In this document: positions 51,227-61,316 of the stretch, piece after piece
Layout of the letters: each line of letters begins with the position of its first letter
Numbering within the stretch: position 1 is the stretch's first letter
NCBI RefSeq assembly: GCF_001542915.1
Contig: NZ_LNNH01000003.1
Coordinates: forward strand, 89,767-153,766
Direction of reading: 5' to 3'
Length of the DNA: 64,000 nucleotides
Source of the DNA: Peribacillus simplex
GTDB taxonomy: Bacteria; Bacillota; Bacilli; Bacillales; DSM-1321
Program-made: the position numbers and the translations under genes
The notes under the pieces: model-generated
What the model was told of the DNA's origin: nothing
Seen by the model: only the letters and a program-made list of their open reading frames with translations
Database searches by the model: none

Positions 51227-52426
51227 TTGGAACCCACACTTATTACAGATATACAATCATTTGTGATTAACCCGAATAGACATAATCTTATTGTAGTCAA
51301 AATAGAAACAAACAAAGGTGTTATTGGATATGGGTGTGCAACATTCCAGCAACGGCCTCTAGCTGTTCAAACCATGATTGATGAATATTTAAAACCGCTT
51401 CTAATAGATCGTGATGCGAACGCCATTGAAGACTTGTGGCACTTAATGATGGTCAATTCTTATTGGAGAAATGGTCCTGTTATTAACAATGCAATTGCAG
51501 GGATTGACATGGCTTTATGGGATATTAAAGCTAAATTGGCCGAGATGCCCCTTTATCAACTTTTTGGAGGAAAGTCAAAAAACGCAATTGCGGCCTATAC
51601 ACATGCTGACGGATTAACATTAGAAGAGCTCTTTAACAATGTTGATTCTTTGATCGAGAGAGGATACCGCCATATTCGCTGTCAATTGGGGTTGTATGGC
51701 GGCAAAAATCATACGATGCACGTAACAAAAGAGTTAAGTGCAGGAGAATATTATGATCCAGACATTTATATGAAAGATGTCGTGACCATGTTTAAAGCAT
51801 TACGTGAAAAATATGGATATTCCATTCATTTGCTTCATGATGTTCATGAAAGACTATTTCCAAACCAAGCCCTCCAATTGGCAAAAGACCTAGAGCCTTA
51901 TAAGCTATTCTTTTTAGAGGATATCTTACCTCCTGATCAAAATGAATGGTTGGTTCAATTGAGATCACAATGCACTACACCTATAGCATCCGGGGAATTA
52001 TTCAATAACCCAACTGAATGGAGAAATCTCATCGTTAATCGTCAAATTGATTACATTCGCTGCCATGTTTCACAGATTGGGGGCATCACACCCGCTCTTA
52101 AACTAGCTGCACTATGTGAAAATTTTGGTGTTCAAATTGCCTGGCATGGCCCATCGGATATGACCCCTATTGGAGTTGCAGTGAATACACACTTGAATAT
52201 TCACCTTCATAATGCAGCGATACAAGAAATTCAAGAGCCTGATGAAACTACGAAAAAAATGTTCCCTAACTCAGTGGAAGTAGTGGACGGGTATATTTAT
52301 CCTATTGAAAAAGTTGGCATCGGTGTTGATTTCAATGAAGACATGGCAAAAGAATATCCAGTCATTTATCGAAAACATGAATGGACTCAAGCTCGTATTC
52401 CAAATGGTACCATCCATACCCCATAA
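51227..52426 (+). CDS. RspA/mannonate-dehydratase-like enolase-superfamily enzyme
   Basis: A 399-residue cytoplasmic (beta/alpha)7-beta barrel enzyme that removes water from a sugar acid, the reaction type of ManD/RspA proteins. Metal-binding acids sit in [15 protein letters not shown] and ASGELF, and the catalytic His is in AWHGPSD. The N-terminal cap contains [28 protein letters not shown] 51227 is taken as start because AAAAGGAG lies nine bases upstream. It is divergent from a PTS EIIBC gene and followed by a GntR regulator, so a PTS-imported sugar-acid derivative may be its substrate; this is inference. Confidence 0.88.
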   Translation: MEPTLITDIQSFVINPNRHNLIVVKIETNKGVIGYGCATFQQRPLAVQTMIDEYLKPLLIDRDANAIEDLWHLMMVNSYWRNGPVINNAIAGIDMALWDIKAKLAEMPLYQLFGGKSKNAIAAYTHADGLTLEELFNNVDSLIERGYRHIRCQLGLYGGKNHTMHVTKELSAGEYYDPDIYMKDVVTMFKALREKYGYSIHLLHDVHERLFPNQALQLAKDLEPYKLFFLEDILPPDQNEWLVQLRSQCTTPIASGELFNNPTEWRNLIVNRQIDYIRCHVSQIGGITPALKLAALCENFGVQIAWHGPSDMTPIGVAVNTHLNIHLHNAAIQEIQEPDETTKKMFPNSVEVVDGYIYPIEKVGIGVDFNEDMAKEYPVIYRKHEWTQARIPNGTIHTP

Positions 52427-52443
52427 AGTTATAAAAATGCAGG

Positions 52444-52476
52444 AAAACCCTTGAAGCAATGCGCTTCAAGGGTTTT
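52444..52476 (+). terminator. terminator after RspA-like gene
   Basis: AAAACCCTTGAAGC and GCTTCAAGGGTTTT form a 14-bp stem, about 18 bp after the stop codon. Confidence 0.85.
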
Positions 52477-52559
52477 ACATTACAAGAAAGATAACGAATG
52501 GATCCTTTTATGCTAATATTATATGCAGTAAGAAAAAACAATCTGTCTTGAGGTAATCG

Positions 52560-53276
52560 ATGATGAAAAAACGTGATTTTATTGCAGATGATATTCTAAG
52601 TAAAATTTATCAAAATACTTATAAAGCTGGTCAAAAAATCCCTACCGAAAGGGATCTGGCAAATCAATATGATGTATCCAGATACACAATTCGCGAGGCA
52701 TTAAAAAAACTTATGAATATTGGATGTATCAGAATTATTCAAGGTTCGGGTATATTCGTCAATGATACAAAATATAAAAGTCCATTAATTTACAATTCAT
52801 TAACAGAAAAGAAATTCAAAGATATACAATCCGAAATTATCTATCTTAAAAAGATTAAACCTGATCAAACATTTGAAAAAATTTTTGATATAAATGGAGA
52901 ACAGAAGAAATTATGGGAATATAAACGGGTTCGAATTGCCGATTACCAAAAAAGGCAAATTGAAACTTCAAGATTACCATGCTCTTTTTTCCCACACCTT
53001 AATAAAGAAGAAGTTAAAAAATCAGTTCATGACTATGTACAACAATGCGGCTATCAAATATCTCATTTCATCACAACATACAGCGCAGTAAATGTAAGCA
53101 AAGAGGATGCTGAGCTTCTAATTTGCAAGAAAGGGGTTGCCGCGATGAAAATCATAAACAGAGGAATTCTTCAAAATGGCAGAGTGTTTGAATATAGTGA
53201 AATGATTAATTTAGATTATTCATGTTCCTATTTTACACCGTTTAACCCTTATAGTCATCAACACCGAAAAACCTAA
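52560..53276 (+). CDS. GntR-family regulator with UTRA domain
   Basis: A 238-residue repressor. The N-terminal winged helix (about 1-75) has IPTERDLANQYDVSRYTIREALKKL, and a UTRA effector-binding domain (about 90-235) follows, as in HutC/TreR-type regulators. It sits right after the RspA-like gene and presumably answers to the phosphosugar imported by the divergent PTS. ATG 52560 or 52563 may start it (TGAGGTAATCG upstream). Inducer unknown. Confidence 0.9.
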   Translation: MMKKRDFIADDILSKIYQNTYKAGQKIPTERDLANQYDVSRYTIREALKKLMNIGCIRIIQGSGIFVNDTKYKSPLIYNSLTEKKFKDIQSEIIYLKKIKPDQTFEKIFDINGEQKKLWEYKRVRIADYQKRQIETSRLPCSFFPHLNKEEVKKSVHDYVQQCGYQISHFITTYSAVNVSKEDAELLICKKGVAAMKIINRGILQNGRVFEYSEMINLDYSCSYFTPFNPYSHQHRKT

Positions 53277-53412
53277 CATTTCTCACTAAATCATTTTTCC
53301 GTACCGGCCCAAGTGTACGAAGGAATCTTTATAGGTACAACGTACTCCCTTCCACCTGCCCACTGTTTTGTTTTTCTCATGCCTATGTCTGAATTTTTAA
53401 ATATGGTCTCGT

Positions 53413-53467
53413 GAATATGGGATACCGGCACCACAAAAAGCACTAGTGAACAAAGCATCCCATATTC
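53413..53467. terminator. hairpin between convergent GntR and galactanase genes
   Basis: GAATATGGGAT and ATCCCATATTC pair around a long loop (about 33 bases). It could act as a terminator for either side, but T-runs are poor. Confidence 0.4.
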
Positions 53468-53513
53468 CGTTAAAGACCGAAATTTCAGTTATTTATCTTT
53501 TTATCATGCCTTT

Positions 53514-55070
53514 TCAATTTTTGAAAAACTCCACATTGTCGACACTGATCCAGTTATTTGCATTTGCATCAGTCCAAAAACCGAATTCAGCTTGTCCGTT
53601 CGTTACATGAATATTCGTTATAGTAATTTGAGTCCAGGTGCTTGTTGTCGGAATAGGAGTGTTTTTTTCTGAGCTTCCAAAGTTCTTAACGTACATTTGG
53701 CTCGTTTTAAATCCACCACCGCTTCTTACCCATGCTTTCAATGTATACGTTCCATTAGGAAGGCCTGTTTTTATTTGATGGGTACTAACCTGATAAGCAA
53801 CGCTATTCCAATGAGATAATTTGTAGCTTCCTGAATATCCGCCAGCTTCCGTGTAATTGGCAAGATCATTACCATTTGACCAAGTGGTCCAACCTGTTGG
53901 ATTCTGTGTAGCTCCATCTGTTTCAAAACCGGCATTATTTACAAGATTCCCGCTTGATGCCGATCCTTTAGCTGCATCACTGAAAGCATCGATGGCCGTT
54001 GTATATTTCAGGACATTTTTAGATACCTCGGTAGTTGCGCCTAATGCATAACCATCAGAAAGAACACTTGAGTTAGCCTGGGGTTCCCAATAAAAAACTC
54101 CGATCCCTTTTCCGTTCGGAACCGCTTTCACAACCTTGATTGTATCATTGATCGTCCAATAAGAATCTTTAGGGTTTTTTTCGTCTCCACCTACTTCAAC
54201 AACCATAACTTCCTTGTTATAGCGTGAAGCCATGTCGTTCAGATTGTAAGATAAATCATCGGTAATCTCCCAATATGGCTGACCATCCCAATATGGATAG
54301 AAAGATGCACCAATAACATCCGTTTTACCGCCATTACTAAAGAAGTTATCAAACCACCATCTGAATTGACTGTTGTTAGTCCCATGTGCTAAATGACTGA
54401 CCACCTTGGAGGATGGGCTTACAGCCTTAACTGCGTCATAGCCTTTATTAAGGAACGCCGTCAATTTACTGAAATTGTCAGTACTGCCATCTGGAAGCAT
54501 GATCCCTGAGTTCATCTCATTCCCAACTTGTACCCATTCAGGATATATGCCATTACTTTTTAGCTCGTTCATGACATCGTAAGTATGGTTGTAAACCGCT
54601 GTTTGTAACTGGGTATTGGTGTAGCTTGTCCATGCGTTTGGCTTAATTTGATGACCCGGATCTGCAAAAACATCACTATAGTGAAAGTCAACCATTATCC
54701 TCATTCCCAAAGCTTTTGCCCTTTTTGCTGCAGCAAGCACGCCTGCTTTGTCACTATAGCCCAGCATGGTCCAAGTTGTTCCATCTTTTAACCAATAATA
54801 GTCACTTGGCGGATTAACAAAGACTCTTAACCTAACGGAATTAATTCCGTGATCTTTAAGTATCTGTAAAGAATCTGCTGGTTTTCCATTGTCATCGACC
54901 CAACTTACGCCCCCATCTTCCATTTGCTTCATCCAGCCTATGTCAGCTCCATATGCAAATGGAGTCGATGCTTCCACCTTATGGAAAACATCTACACTAG
55001 CTAAGCCAGTTAAAGCAAGAACTAAGCCCATCACCATTACCATAAAACCTTTTATCTGTTTTTTCAACAT
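53514..55070 (-). CDS. ganB: secreted endo-beta-1,4-galactanase (GH53) with C-terminal CBM61
   Basis: A 518-residue extracellular enzyme cutting beta-1,4-galactan. A signal peptide (about 1-35) ends near VEAS. The GH53 catalytic domain (about 38-380) has the acid/base Glu in VQVGNEMNSG and the nucleophile Glu in VMVVEVGG. A C-terminal CBM61-like domain (about 388-518, VNNAGFETDG start) binds galactan. The start is ATG 55070 (AGGAGGATGAATTTC); a longer upstream frame has no signal sequence. It lies downstream of galK on the same strand; products probably feed the lactose-type PTS. Confidence 0.93.
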   Translation of the reverse strand: MLKKQIKGFMVMVMGLVLALTGLASVDVFHKVEASTPFAYGADIGWMKQMEDGGVSWVDDNGKPADSLQILKDHGINSVRLRVFVNPPSDYYWLKDGTTWTMLGYSDKAGVLAAAKRAKALGMRIMVDFHYSDVFADPGHQIKPNAWTSYTNTQLQTAVYNHTYDVMNELKSNGIYPEWVQVGNEMNSGIMLPDGSTDNFSKLTAFLNKGYDAVKAVSPSSKVVSHLAHGTNNSQFRWWFDNFFSNGGKTDVIGASFYPYWDGQPYWEITDDLSYNLNDMASRYNKEVMVVEVGGDEKNPKDSYWTINDTIKVVKAVPNGKGIGVFYWEPQANSSVLSDGYALGATTEVSKNVLKYTTAIDAFSDAAKGSASSGNLVNNAGFETDGATQNPTGWTTWSNGNDLANYTEAGGYSGSYKLSHWNSVAYQVSTHQIKTGLPNGTYTLKAWVRSGGGFKTSQMYVKNFGSSEKNTPIPTTSTWTQITITNIHVTNGQAEFGFWTDANANNWISVDNVEFFKN

Positions 55071-55351
55071 GAAATTCATCCTCCTATGACAGCAATTCAT
55101 CGGTTTATTGACTTGCCTGTAACTAGTACAATGCTCGGAAAAACCATGATAATTGAACAACTTATCGTTTGTTTTTGCCGTTTTACCTTTACTATGGAAA
55201 ACGGCTTAACTCCCTTTTTTTCATGTACAGCTTCCCGTTGGCCTGTCTGCAAATGATCCCTTCACCGCTCCCCAACCTTCCTATCCTTTGTCAATAAATG
55301 AATGACTGCATGTGAGCCACATTACCTGCACCACCTAGGATTTGTCGTTAT

Positions 55352-56521
55352 TTATCCCACCTTCCATTTCTTAGCGCCATCGCTAATATCCACAATATAA
55401 AATGAAGCTTCATATCCTATTTTGCCGAGATATTTAGCTGAAACGCTCTGGATGAAGCTTTCCGTTTTTTCGCTTTCCACGATCGCTATCGCGCAGCCGC
55501 CGAAACCGGCACCTGTCATCCTTGCGCCAAGGGCTCCTTCCTCCCAGGCCGCTTCGGATAACACATCCAATTCAATGCCCGTCACTTCATAATCATCACG
55601 CAATGATCTGTGCGAAGCATTCATCAGTTCCCCAAACGTTTTCAATTCGTTTGCCTTTAATGCCTTTGCAGCTAGTACTGTCCGTTCGTTTTCACTGATC
55701 CCATGACGCGCCCTTTTCCGTAACGTTTCATTCGATAGATATCCTTCCAGCTTTTCAAATTCCTTCAATGTCAGTTCTCCAAGCGAGTTCACATTCCGGT
55801 ATTGCCGTAGTTCCGAAAGAGCCGCTTCACATTCAGAACGACGTTCATTATATTTTGAAGTCGCAAGCTCGCGGCGCTTGTTCGTATTCATGATGACTAT
55901 TTTGTATCCATCTAAAACAAGGGGGATCATTTCGTAGCCCAGGGTTACACAATCCAGTAAAATGGCCATATCTTCTTTTCCTTTTTGCACGGCAAACTGA
56001 TCCATAATGCCTGAATTCACACCGATAAATTCATTTTCAACTTTTTTTCCCGTCAAAACTAAATCAAGATCAGAAACATCCAATGCGAATATTTCTCGTA
56101 AGATTACACCTGTCAGCATTTCAATTGAAGCGGAAGAGCTTAATCCAGCACCGGTCGGGATGTTGCCATTAAACAAAATATCCAATCCACTGTCGATTTC
56201 ATGACCAGCATCTTTGAGATAACGGATCATGCCCTTTGGATAATTGGTCCAGTTACCCTCTTTTCTGTAAGCTAAATCGAAAAGGTCAAAACAAATCATG
56301 CCTATTTCCGGAAAATTTTCCGAGTAGAATCGAATTTGACTATCCTCTCTTTTTGCACTTACTGCATACGTTCCGATTGTAATGGCACATGGAAAAACAT
56401 GTCCTCCATTATAATCCGTATGCTCTCCGATCAGGTTAATCCGCCCCGGTGCAAAAAATACTTCCCCGTCTTGTCGACTGAAAACGGTTTTGAATTTTGT
56501 TTTCAATAATGTGGTATCCAT
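55352..56521 (-). CDS. galK: galactokinase
   Basis: A 389-residue GHMP kinase that phosphorylates galactose to galactose-1-phosphate, the entry step of the Leloir route. The galactokinase signature GRINLIGEHTDYNGG (about 26-40), the ATP loop GAGLSSSAS (about 120-128) and GAGFGGC near the C-terminus are all present. GGTGGAGGC precedes ATG 56521. Adjacent to lacE (223 bp) and galactanase (281 bp); galT and galE are not in the window. Promoter within the operon cannot be judged. Confidence 0.96.
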   Translation of the reverse strand: MDTTLLKTKFKTVFSRQDGEVFFAPGRINLIGEHTDYNGGHVFPCAITIGTYAVSAKREDSQIRFYSENFPEIGMICFDLFDLAYRKEGNWTNYPKGMIRYLKDAGHEIDSGLDILFNGNIPTGAGLSSSASIEMLTGVILREIFALDVSDLDLVLTGKKVENEFIGVNSGIMDQFAVQKGKEDMAILLDCVTLGYEMIPLVLDGYKIVIMNTNKRRELATSKYNERRSECEAALSELRQYRNVNSLGELTLKEFEKLEGYLSNETLRKRARHGISENERTVLAAKALKANELKTFGELMNASHRSLRDDYEVTGIELDVLSEAAWEEGALGARMTGAGFGGCAIAIVESEKTESFIQSVSAKYLGKIGYEASFYIVDISDGAKKWKVG

Positions 56522-56744
56522 GCCAAGCCTCCACCTTTTTTATTTCCTGCCTTGTTCAAGGACTTTGTTCAATTGACTTATTTCCATTAAAAATACACCC
56601 CAAATATCAGATTTTCGTCTAAAATTTAAGGTGCATTCCGTTTTCCGATTATTGATTTTCCGTTCTTTAAAAGCTTAATATGGTACTCGTTTAACTAGGC
56701 ACCGCCTTGAATCGTTGTTGGAGGATTCATTGTCGCTTCCATTT

Positions 56745-58457
56745 TTATTTGACCTGTTCCAGGACAAAATCAATGGCTTTTTGCGAATTTCTAGTGAGAT
56801 TGATATATTCTGCCCCTTTTGTGGCAGCGAGTTTAATGTTTAAACGGTCTGTGTCTTCTTTAATGTCATCATAATATGATCCTACTTGCGGAGCTAAAAT
56901 CACCATATCGAAGTCTTTCATGATCTCGTAATGAGAACCGTAAGCACCTGCTGATGCAGTGATCGGGACATTGTATTGTTTAGCGCCTTCCGTTAATGCA
57001 TTAGCTAACATGGCACTTGTTCCCGCTCCGGCACACAGCACCAAGACGTTGATGCTTTTCTCCAGCGTTGGTGCGGATTCCTCCACTTGAGCATTGTTGT
57101 TCATGATGGCGAATGTATCTGTTCCTGTTGCACCGACCATTGCAGGTTGCGCTGCTCGGGAAACTCCAACAGCTGCTTCCAATTCAGCATTTTTTGCTTC
57201 TTTTGCCAGCAATTCGTTGTCATAGGCTTTACAGAACGGAAGGTAAATAAGGAAATCGACGACGATTAATAAGATTGCAAGAACCAAAGCCCAGAGTCCC
57301 ATACCTGTACCAAGTATTAAGCCGATTGGTGCTGGTGTTGCCCATGGCAGGACATAAATGAAGCTGTTCATCCCGATAACGTCAACGAAGAACTTGAACA
57401 AGCAAACATTAATCATTGGCGTCATTAAAAACGGAATGAAGAAATAAGGATTTAAAATCATTGGTGCAGCAAATAAAAGCGGTTCATTAACGGCAAAACA
57501 CACGGGTACTACGGATGCTTTTCCGACTGCTTTCAGCTGTTTTGATCTAGCAAGAAGAAGGAAAATAAACGGAACGACAAGGGTAGCACCGGTCCCTCCC
57601 ATAGTACCGACAAAGTTTCCAAGTCCGACCGTAAGCACGTTGGATGCTTGCTCACCGGCATCATGAAGCTGTAAGTTTGTGGCTACATTAGCGTAAATAA
57701 TGGCGGCAATAGCTGGCTCCACTATAGAAGGTCCGTGTACCCCGGCAAACCAAAATAGTGCCATCATTCCCCAAATGATGCAGATTCCCAGGTACCCATC
57801 AGCAGCTGTGAATAACGGAGACAGCAGAGTAGCGAGTGCTTCTGCAAAAGGGACCCCAAGTGTACCTCTAACGATTAAATCCATGATAACCATGGCAAGA
57901 ACGGAAAAGGCGAATGGAAAGACATCCTTAAACGTTTGCGATATCGTTCCTGGAACTTCTTTTGGCATTTTAATCGTTATATTTTTAAGTGCACAGAACT
58001 TATAAAGATTGACCGTAATGAAAGCAGATACAAAAGCGGCTAAAAGACCTTTTGTACCGAGATATTCCGATGAAAAACCGCCATCGATTTGAGTAACACT
58101 TAAAACTAAAAAACCAACGATGGAAGCGAGCATTGCGGAAGTAGAGTTAATATACTGATTTTTTGGCATTCTGCGATTTACCGATTCACTCAGAGATCTT
58201 GCCGTTGTGGCAGAAACAAGCAGTCCCACGATTCCCATTGAATAGTTGTACACTTTCCAAAGCCAAGTGGATACATTTTCAGGCCAAGTATAACCGAATA
58301 CTTCCGGTACAGCCGCAACAAGAATAAACATACTCGCAAACAATATGACCGGCATGGCGGCTAGGAAACCGTCACGAATTGCCCCTAAATAAATGTTTCT
58401 TGAAATTTTTTCAAAAAAAGGTTTTCCTTTTTCGATTTGCTTGATTACACCGTTCAT
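56745..58457 (-). CDS. lacE: lactose-type PTS EIICB
   Basis: A 570-residue membrane transporter that takes up lactose or related galactosides and phosphorylates them at the galactose C6. The EIIC part (about 1-430) has about ten hydrophobic helices and the block HGPSIVEPAIAAI. A Glu/Asn/Ala-rich linker (about 430-470) leads to EIIB, whose phosphorylated Cys is in VLCAGAGTSAMLA. The order C then B is as in LacE. The ribosome binding site GGAGGGGAAG is strong. It follows lacF by 15 bp in the leftward lacG-lacF-lacE order. Confidence 0.95.
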   Translation of the reverse strand: MNGVIKQIEKGKPFFEKISRNIYLGAIRDGFLAAMPVILFASMFILVAAVPEVFGYTWPENVSTWLWKVYNYSMGIVGLLVSATTARSLSESVNRRMPKNQYINSTSAMLASIVGFLVLSVTQIDGGFSSEYLGTKGLLAAFVSAFITVNLYKFCALKNITIKMPKEVPGTISQTFKDVFPFAFSVLAMVIMDLIVRGTLGVPFAEALATLLSPLFTAADGYLGICIIWGMMALFWFAGVHGPSIVEPAIAAIIYANVATNLQLHDAGEQASNVLTVGLGNFVGTMGGTGATLVVPFIFLLLARSKQLKAVGKASVVPVCFAVNEPLLFAAPMILNPYFFIPFLMTPMINVCLFKFFVDVIGMNSFIYVLPWATPAPIGLILGTGMGLWALVLAILLIVVDFLIYLPFCKAYDNELLAKEAKNAELEAAVGVSRAAQPAMVGATGTDTFAIMNNNAQVEESAPTLEKSINVLVLCAGAGTSAMLANALTEGAKQYNVPITASAGAYGSHYEIMKDFDMVILAPQVGSYYDDIKEDTDRLNIKLAATKGAEYINLTRNSQKAIDFVLEQVK

Positions 58458-58472
58458 TACTTCCCCTCCAAA

Positions 58473-58787
58473 TTAACGGTTTTTACGATAGAGTTCAATG
58501 AAATCTTGGATGAGTTCACGAAGAAGCAAAGTTGTCATTAAGTGGTCTTGGCCGTGTATGAAAATAAATCCTATATCCATATCTTTTCCTGCGGCTTCTT
58601 CCGATAGAATCTTCGTCTGTGCATTGTGGGCGAGATGTAAGTTTTCATCGGCACTTTTTAGGCCTGCCTCCACATTATCAAAGTTTCCGGCACGCACTTC
58701 TTTTAGTAATGTTAATAATGAACTTCTAGCATCCCCAGCATAAGCAACAATTTCAAAACCGAGCATTTGTATTTCTTCTTTATTCAT
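58473..58787 (-). CDS. lacF: lactose-type PTS EIIA
   Basis: A 104-residue cytoplasmic helical EIIA that passes phosphate from HPr to LacE. Its C-terminal HGQDHLM motif contains the phospho-acceptor His as in staphylococcal LacF, and the EIVAYAGDARS start is typical. ATG 58787 has GGAGGT upstream; upstream in-frame Met codons lie in the intergenic spacer. It sits 15 bp before lacE and 78 bp after lacG, within one operon. Confidence 0.94.
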   Translation of the reverse strand: MNKEEIQMLGFEIVAYAGDARSSLLTLLKEVRAGNFDNVEAGLKSADENLHLAHNAQTKILSEEAAGKDMDIGFIFIHGQDHLMTTLLLRELIQDFIELYRKNR

Positions 58788-58865
58788 ATAAGTAACCTCC
58801 AATAGCGATTTCATATTTTTTGGCAACGCATGATGAAAAGAGACTCTTTCCATCATGCGTGAAAA

Positions 58866-60266
58866 TTAAACGATCGTTTTCGTTTCACTTACAAGCTTGT
58901 ACCAGTAGGCGGATTCTTTCGGATATCGTTTTTGGGTTTCAAAATCGACGTAGAAAAGACCATAACGTTTGTTATAACCGTTTGTCCAAGAAAATAAATC
59001 CATTAAGGACCATAAAAAATACCCTTTTACATTGACACCATCAGTGATAGCTTTACTAATGGCTTCCAAATAAACTTTTAAATATTCCATTCTTGGTTTG
59101 TCCATGATGATTCCGTCATCGAATTCATCTTTATAGCCCATGCCATTTTCCGTAATGTATATTTTGTTATAATCTGGATAATCTTGTTTAATACGGATGA
59201 GAATGTCATACATTCCTTCAGGATAGATGAGCCAGTCCCAATCCGTTCTTTTCAGTCCTTCTTTGTAAATCCTTTCACCAATCCCTTTTACTTTATAAAC
59301 CGAGGTTCCTTTGTCGCCGGTGCCATTATGATGAATCATGGTTTCTCCGTCGTATGCTTTAACGAAATGGCATTGATAATGATTGATGCCGAGATAATCA
59401 TTTCGTGTTGAAGCTTTTTTCATGATTTCAAAATCACTGTCCAAAAACTCGTATTTCGCACCATTTGCCTGACAGATCTCATCCAGTGCAAGCATGGTTT
59501 TCTCCGAATAATAACCGAGGTAAGTGGCATCAAGGAGAAACCTGACTGATAACGCGTCATCCAGGAAACAGGCATGACGGTCTTCTTCTGAGTCACTGGC
59601 AGGGTATTTTGTTTCCAACGAGTGGACGACGCCAATTTCACCAGGATAGTTATTTTCCTTGAATAAGTTAACCGTCATTGCATGCGCCACCATCATATTA
59701 TGTAAGCATTGAATGATCTTTGTGAAGTCGCTTTTGATAGATGGAGGAAACACACCGAGTAAATACTGGTTTGTCGCAACGGGATAGATTTCATTAAACG
59801 TACTCCAATTTTTAACTTCGGTAAATTCATTAAAACAAAACTCTGCATAGTCAACAAAAGCTTCTAGTGTTTCACGATTTAAAAAATCACCTTTATCGAA
59901 TAATTCTTTTGGTGTATCGAAATGATGGAGCGTAACAAAAGGAACGACGTTATGTTTTTGGCATTCTGCGAAAACATCATGATAGAAATCGACGCCTTCC
60001 TGATTGACTTCTCCTGAGCCATTTGGAAAAATTCTTGTCCAAGCAATGGAAAGGCGAATGCCATTTATGCCAAATTTTTTACATAACTTTATATCTTCCG
60101 GGTATTGATGATAAAAATCACTTGCAGGATCAGGACTGAATCTTCCTTGCTTTTCTAGAAATTCATCCCAAGCAACAGGTCCTTTTCCGCCTTCTTTTGT
60201 TGCACCTTCTGCTTGATACGCTGCTGTGGCACCGCCTAAAATAAAATCACTTGGTAATTTCAGCAT
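58866..60266 (-). CDS. lacG: 6-phospho-beta-galactosidase (GH1)
   Basis: A 466-residue cytoplasmic glycosidase cleaving PTS-phosphorylated galactosides to galactose-6-phosphate plus the aglycone sugar. The GH1 acid/base Glu is in STFNEIYP (about 160) and the nucleophile Glu in YITENGMG (about 373). The SYLW-type block here reads [14 protein letters not shown]. Length and N-terminus ([18 protein letters not shown]) are typical of LacG. First gene of the leftward lac operon, with a promoter and repeat at 60309-60365. Galactose-6-phosphate would normally enter the tagatose pathway, whose genes are not visible here. Confidence 0.95.
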   Translation of the reverse strand: MLKLPSDFILGGATAAYQAEGATKEGGKGPVAWDEFLEKQGRFSPDPASDFYHQYPEDIKLCKKFGINGIRLSIAWTRIFPNGSGEVNQEGVDFYHDVFAECQKHNVVPFVTLHHFDTPKELFDKGDFLNRETLEAFVDYAEFCFNEFTEVKNWSTFNEIYPVATNQYLLGVFPPSIKSDFTKIIQCLHNMMVAHAMTVNLFKENNYPGEIGVVHSLETKYPASDSEEDRHACFLDDALSVRFLLDATYLGYYSEKTMLALDEICQANGAKYEFLDSDFEIMKKASTRNDYLGINHYQCHFVKAYDGETMIHHNGTGDKGTSVYKVKGIGERIYKEGLKRTDWDWLIYPEGMYDILIRIKQDYPDYNKIYITENGMGYKDEFDDGIIMDKPRMEYLKVYLEAISKAITDGVNVKGYFLWSLMDLFSWTNGYNKRYGLFYVDFETQKRYPKESAYWYKLVSETKTIV

Positions 60267-60308
60267 GACTTGAATCCCCCTAATGAAAGTTTATACAAGC
60301 TAGTTAAA

Positions 60309-60325
60309 AAATGTTTGTTTTTGTT
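60309..60325. promoter_or_regulatory. 17-bp direct repeat unit 1, candidate LacR operator
   Basis: AAATGTTTGTTTTTGTT, repeated exactly at 60452-60468, the same orientation. It falls just downstream of the expected lacG transcription start. Confidence 0.55.
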
Positions 60326-60336
60326 AACTTTTGTTT

Positions 60337-60365
60337 ATCGTAAGCGTATACAAAATGATTGTCAA
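60337..60365 (-). promoter_or_regulatory. putative lacG-lacF-lacE promoter
   Basis: Minus strand TTGACA (60365-60360), 17-base spacer, TACGAT (60342-60337). A cre-like TGTATACGCTTACG word overlaps the spacer (two departures from consensus). Confidence 0.55.
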
Positions 60366-60451
60366 TAGATTTTTCAAAAAATGTAAGCGATTGATTATTA
60401 GGTTAATCACTGTTTATCACGATATGAACAGGATCGTTTAGCGCTCTTTAT

Positions 60452-60468
60452 AAATGTTTGTTTTTGTT
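60452..60468. promoter_or_regulatory. 17-bp direct repeat unit 2, candidate LacR operator
   Basis: Exact copy of 60309-60325, 143 bp away. A TTGACC -35-like element for lacR begins at 60475. Confidence 0.55.
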
Positions 60469-60529
60469 TTTTTATTGACCTATGTTTCTCTTCTATGATA
60501 AATTGTGTTTAAAGTTGAGGTGATTAGAT

Positions 60530-61297
60530 GTGTTAAAAAAAGAACGGTTATTAAAGATCATCGATATCGTTAACTCCAAAGGAATCATTACGGTGAATGA
60601 GATCATGGATGAACTGGATGTTTCCGATATGACAGTTAGAAGAGATCTAGAGGAACTTGACAAAGCCGGAAAAATCGTTCGCATCCATGGCGGTGCTCAG
60701 AGTATTTCCCACTCAATAGATCGAGAGTTATCACATCATGAAAAACTTGGTGTTCAAGTAGAAGCAAAAGGTAAAATTGCAGAGCTGGCTGCATCGTATG
60801 TAGAAGACGGCGATACGGTTTTTCTCGGACCAGGTACTACAATTGAACTTTTAGCCAAATATCTATTGAACAAACGAATCAGGATTATTACGAATAACTA
60901 TCCTGTATTCAATATTTTAACGCATTGCGAAGCGGCAGATATTATCCTGATTGGCGGCGACTATAGAAAAAACACTGGTGCTTTCGTTGGGCCTATTGCC
61001 AATAATACTTTGCAAAAATTCAATTTCACGAAGGCTTTCATTAGTGCAAATGGCATTCATAATGATGAAATCTCTACTTATAGTGTCGAAGAAGGAGAAG
61101 CACATCAAATTGCGCTGAATAATTCTCGAACCAAATTTTTGTTAGTAGACAATAAAAAATTCAATCGAGAAGATTTTTACGTTTTCTATGATTTACATGA
61201 TATGGATTATTTGATTACTGATGATAACGTTGTGAAGGATGTCCTAGCCCATTACGAGCAATATGTAGATATCAAAATCGCAGAAAAAAATGAATAG
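60530..61297 (+). CDS. lacR: DeoR-family repressor LacR
   Basis: A 255-residue DeoR-type regulator of lactose/galactoside genes. The N-terminal helix-turn-helix (about 1-57) has VNEIMDELDVSDMTVRRDLEEL. The sugar-phosphate effector domain (about 75-250) contains VFLGPGTTIELLAKYL and KAFISANGI. Its inducer is probably a galactose-6-phosphate derivative such as tagatose-6-phosphate, by family analogy. GTG 60530 follows GAGGTGAT. Divergent to lacG with the 17-bp repeats between them; overlaps the start region of a HAD gene. Confidence 0.92.
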   Translation: MLKKERLLKIIDIVNSKGIITVNEIMDELDVSDMTVRRDLEELDKAGKIVRIHGGAQSISHSIDRELSHHEKLGVQVEAKGKIAELAASYVEDGDTVFLGPGTTIELLAKYLLNKRIRIITNNYPVFNILTHCEAADIILIGGDYRKNTGAFVGPIANNTLQKFNFTKAFISANGIHNDEISTYSVEEGEAHQIALNNSRTKFLLVDNKKFNREDFYVFYDLHDMDYLITDDNVVKDVLAHYEQYVDIKIAEKNE

Positions 61298-61316
61298 AAA
61301 AGGTAGGGGTAGTTCA

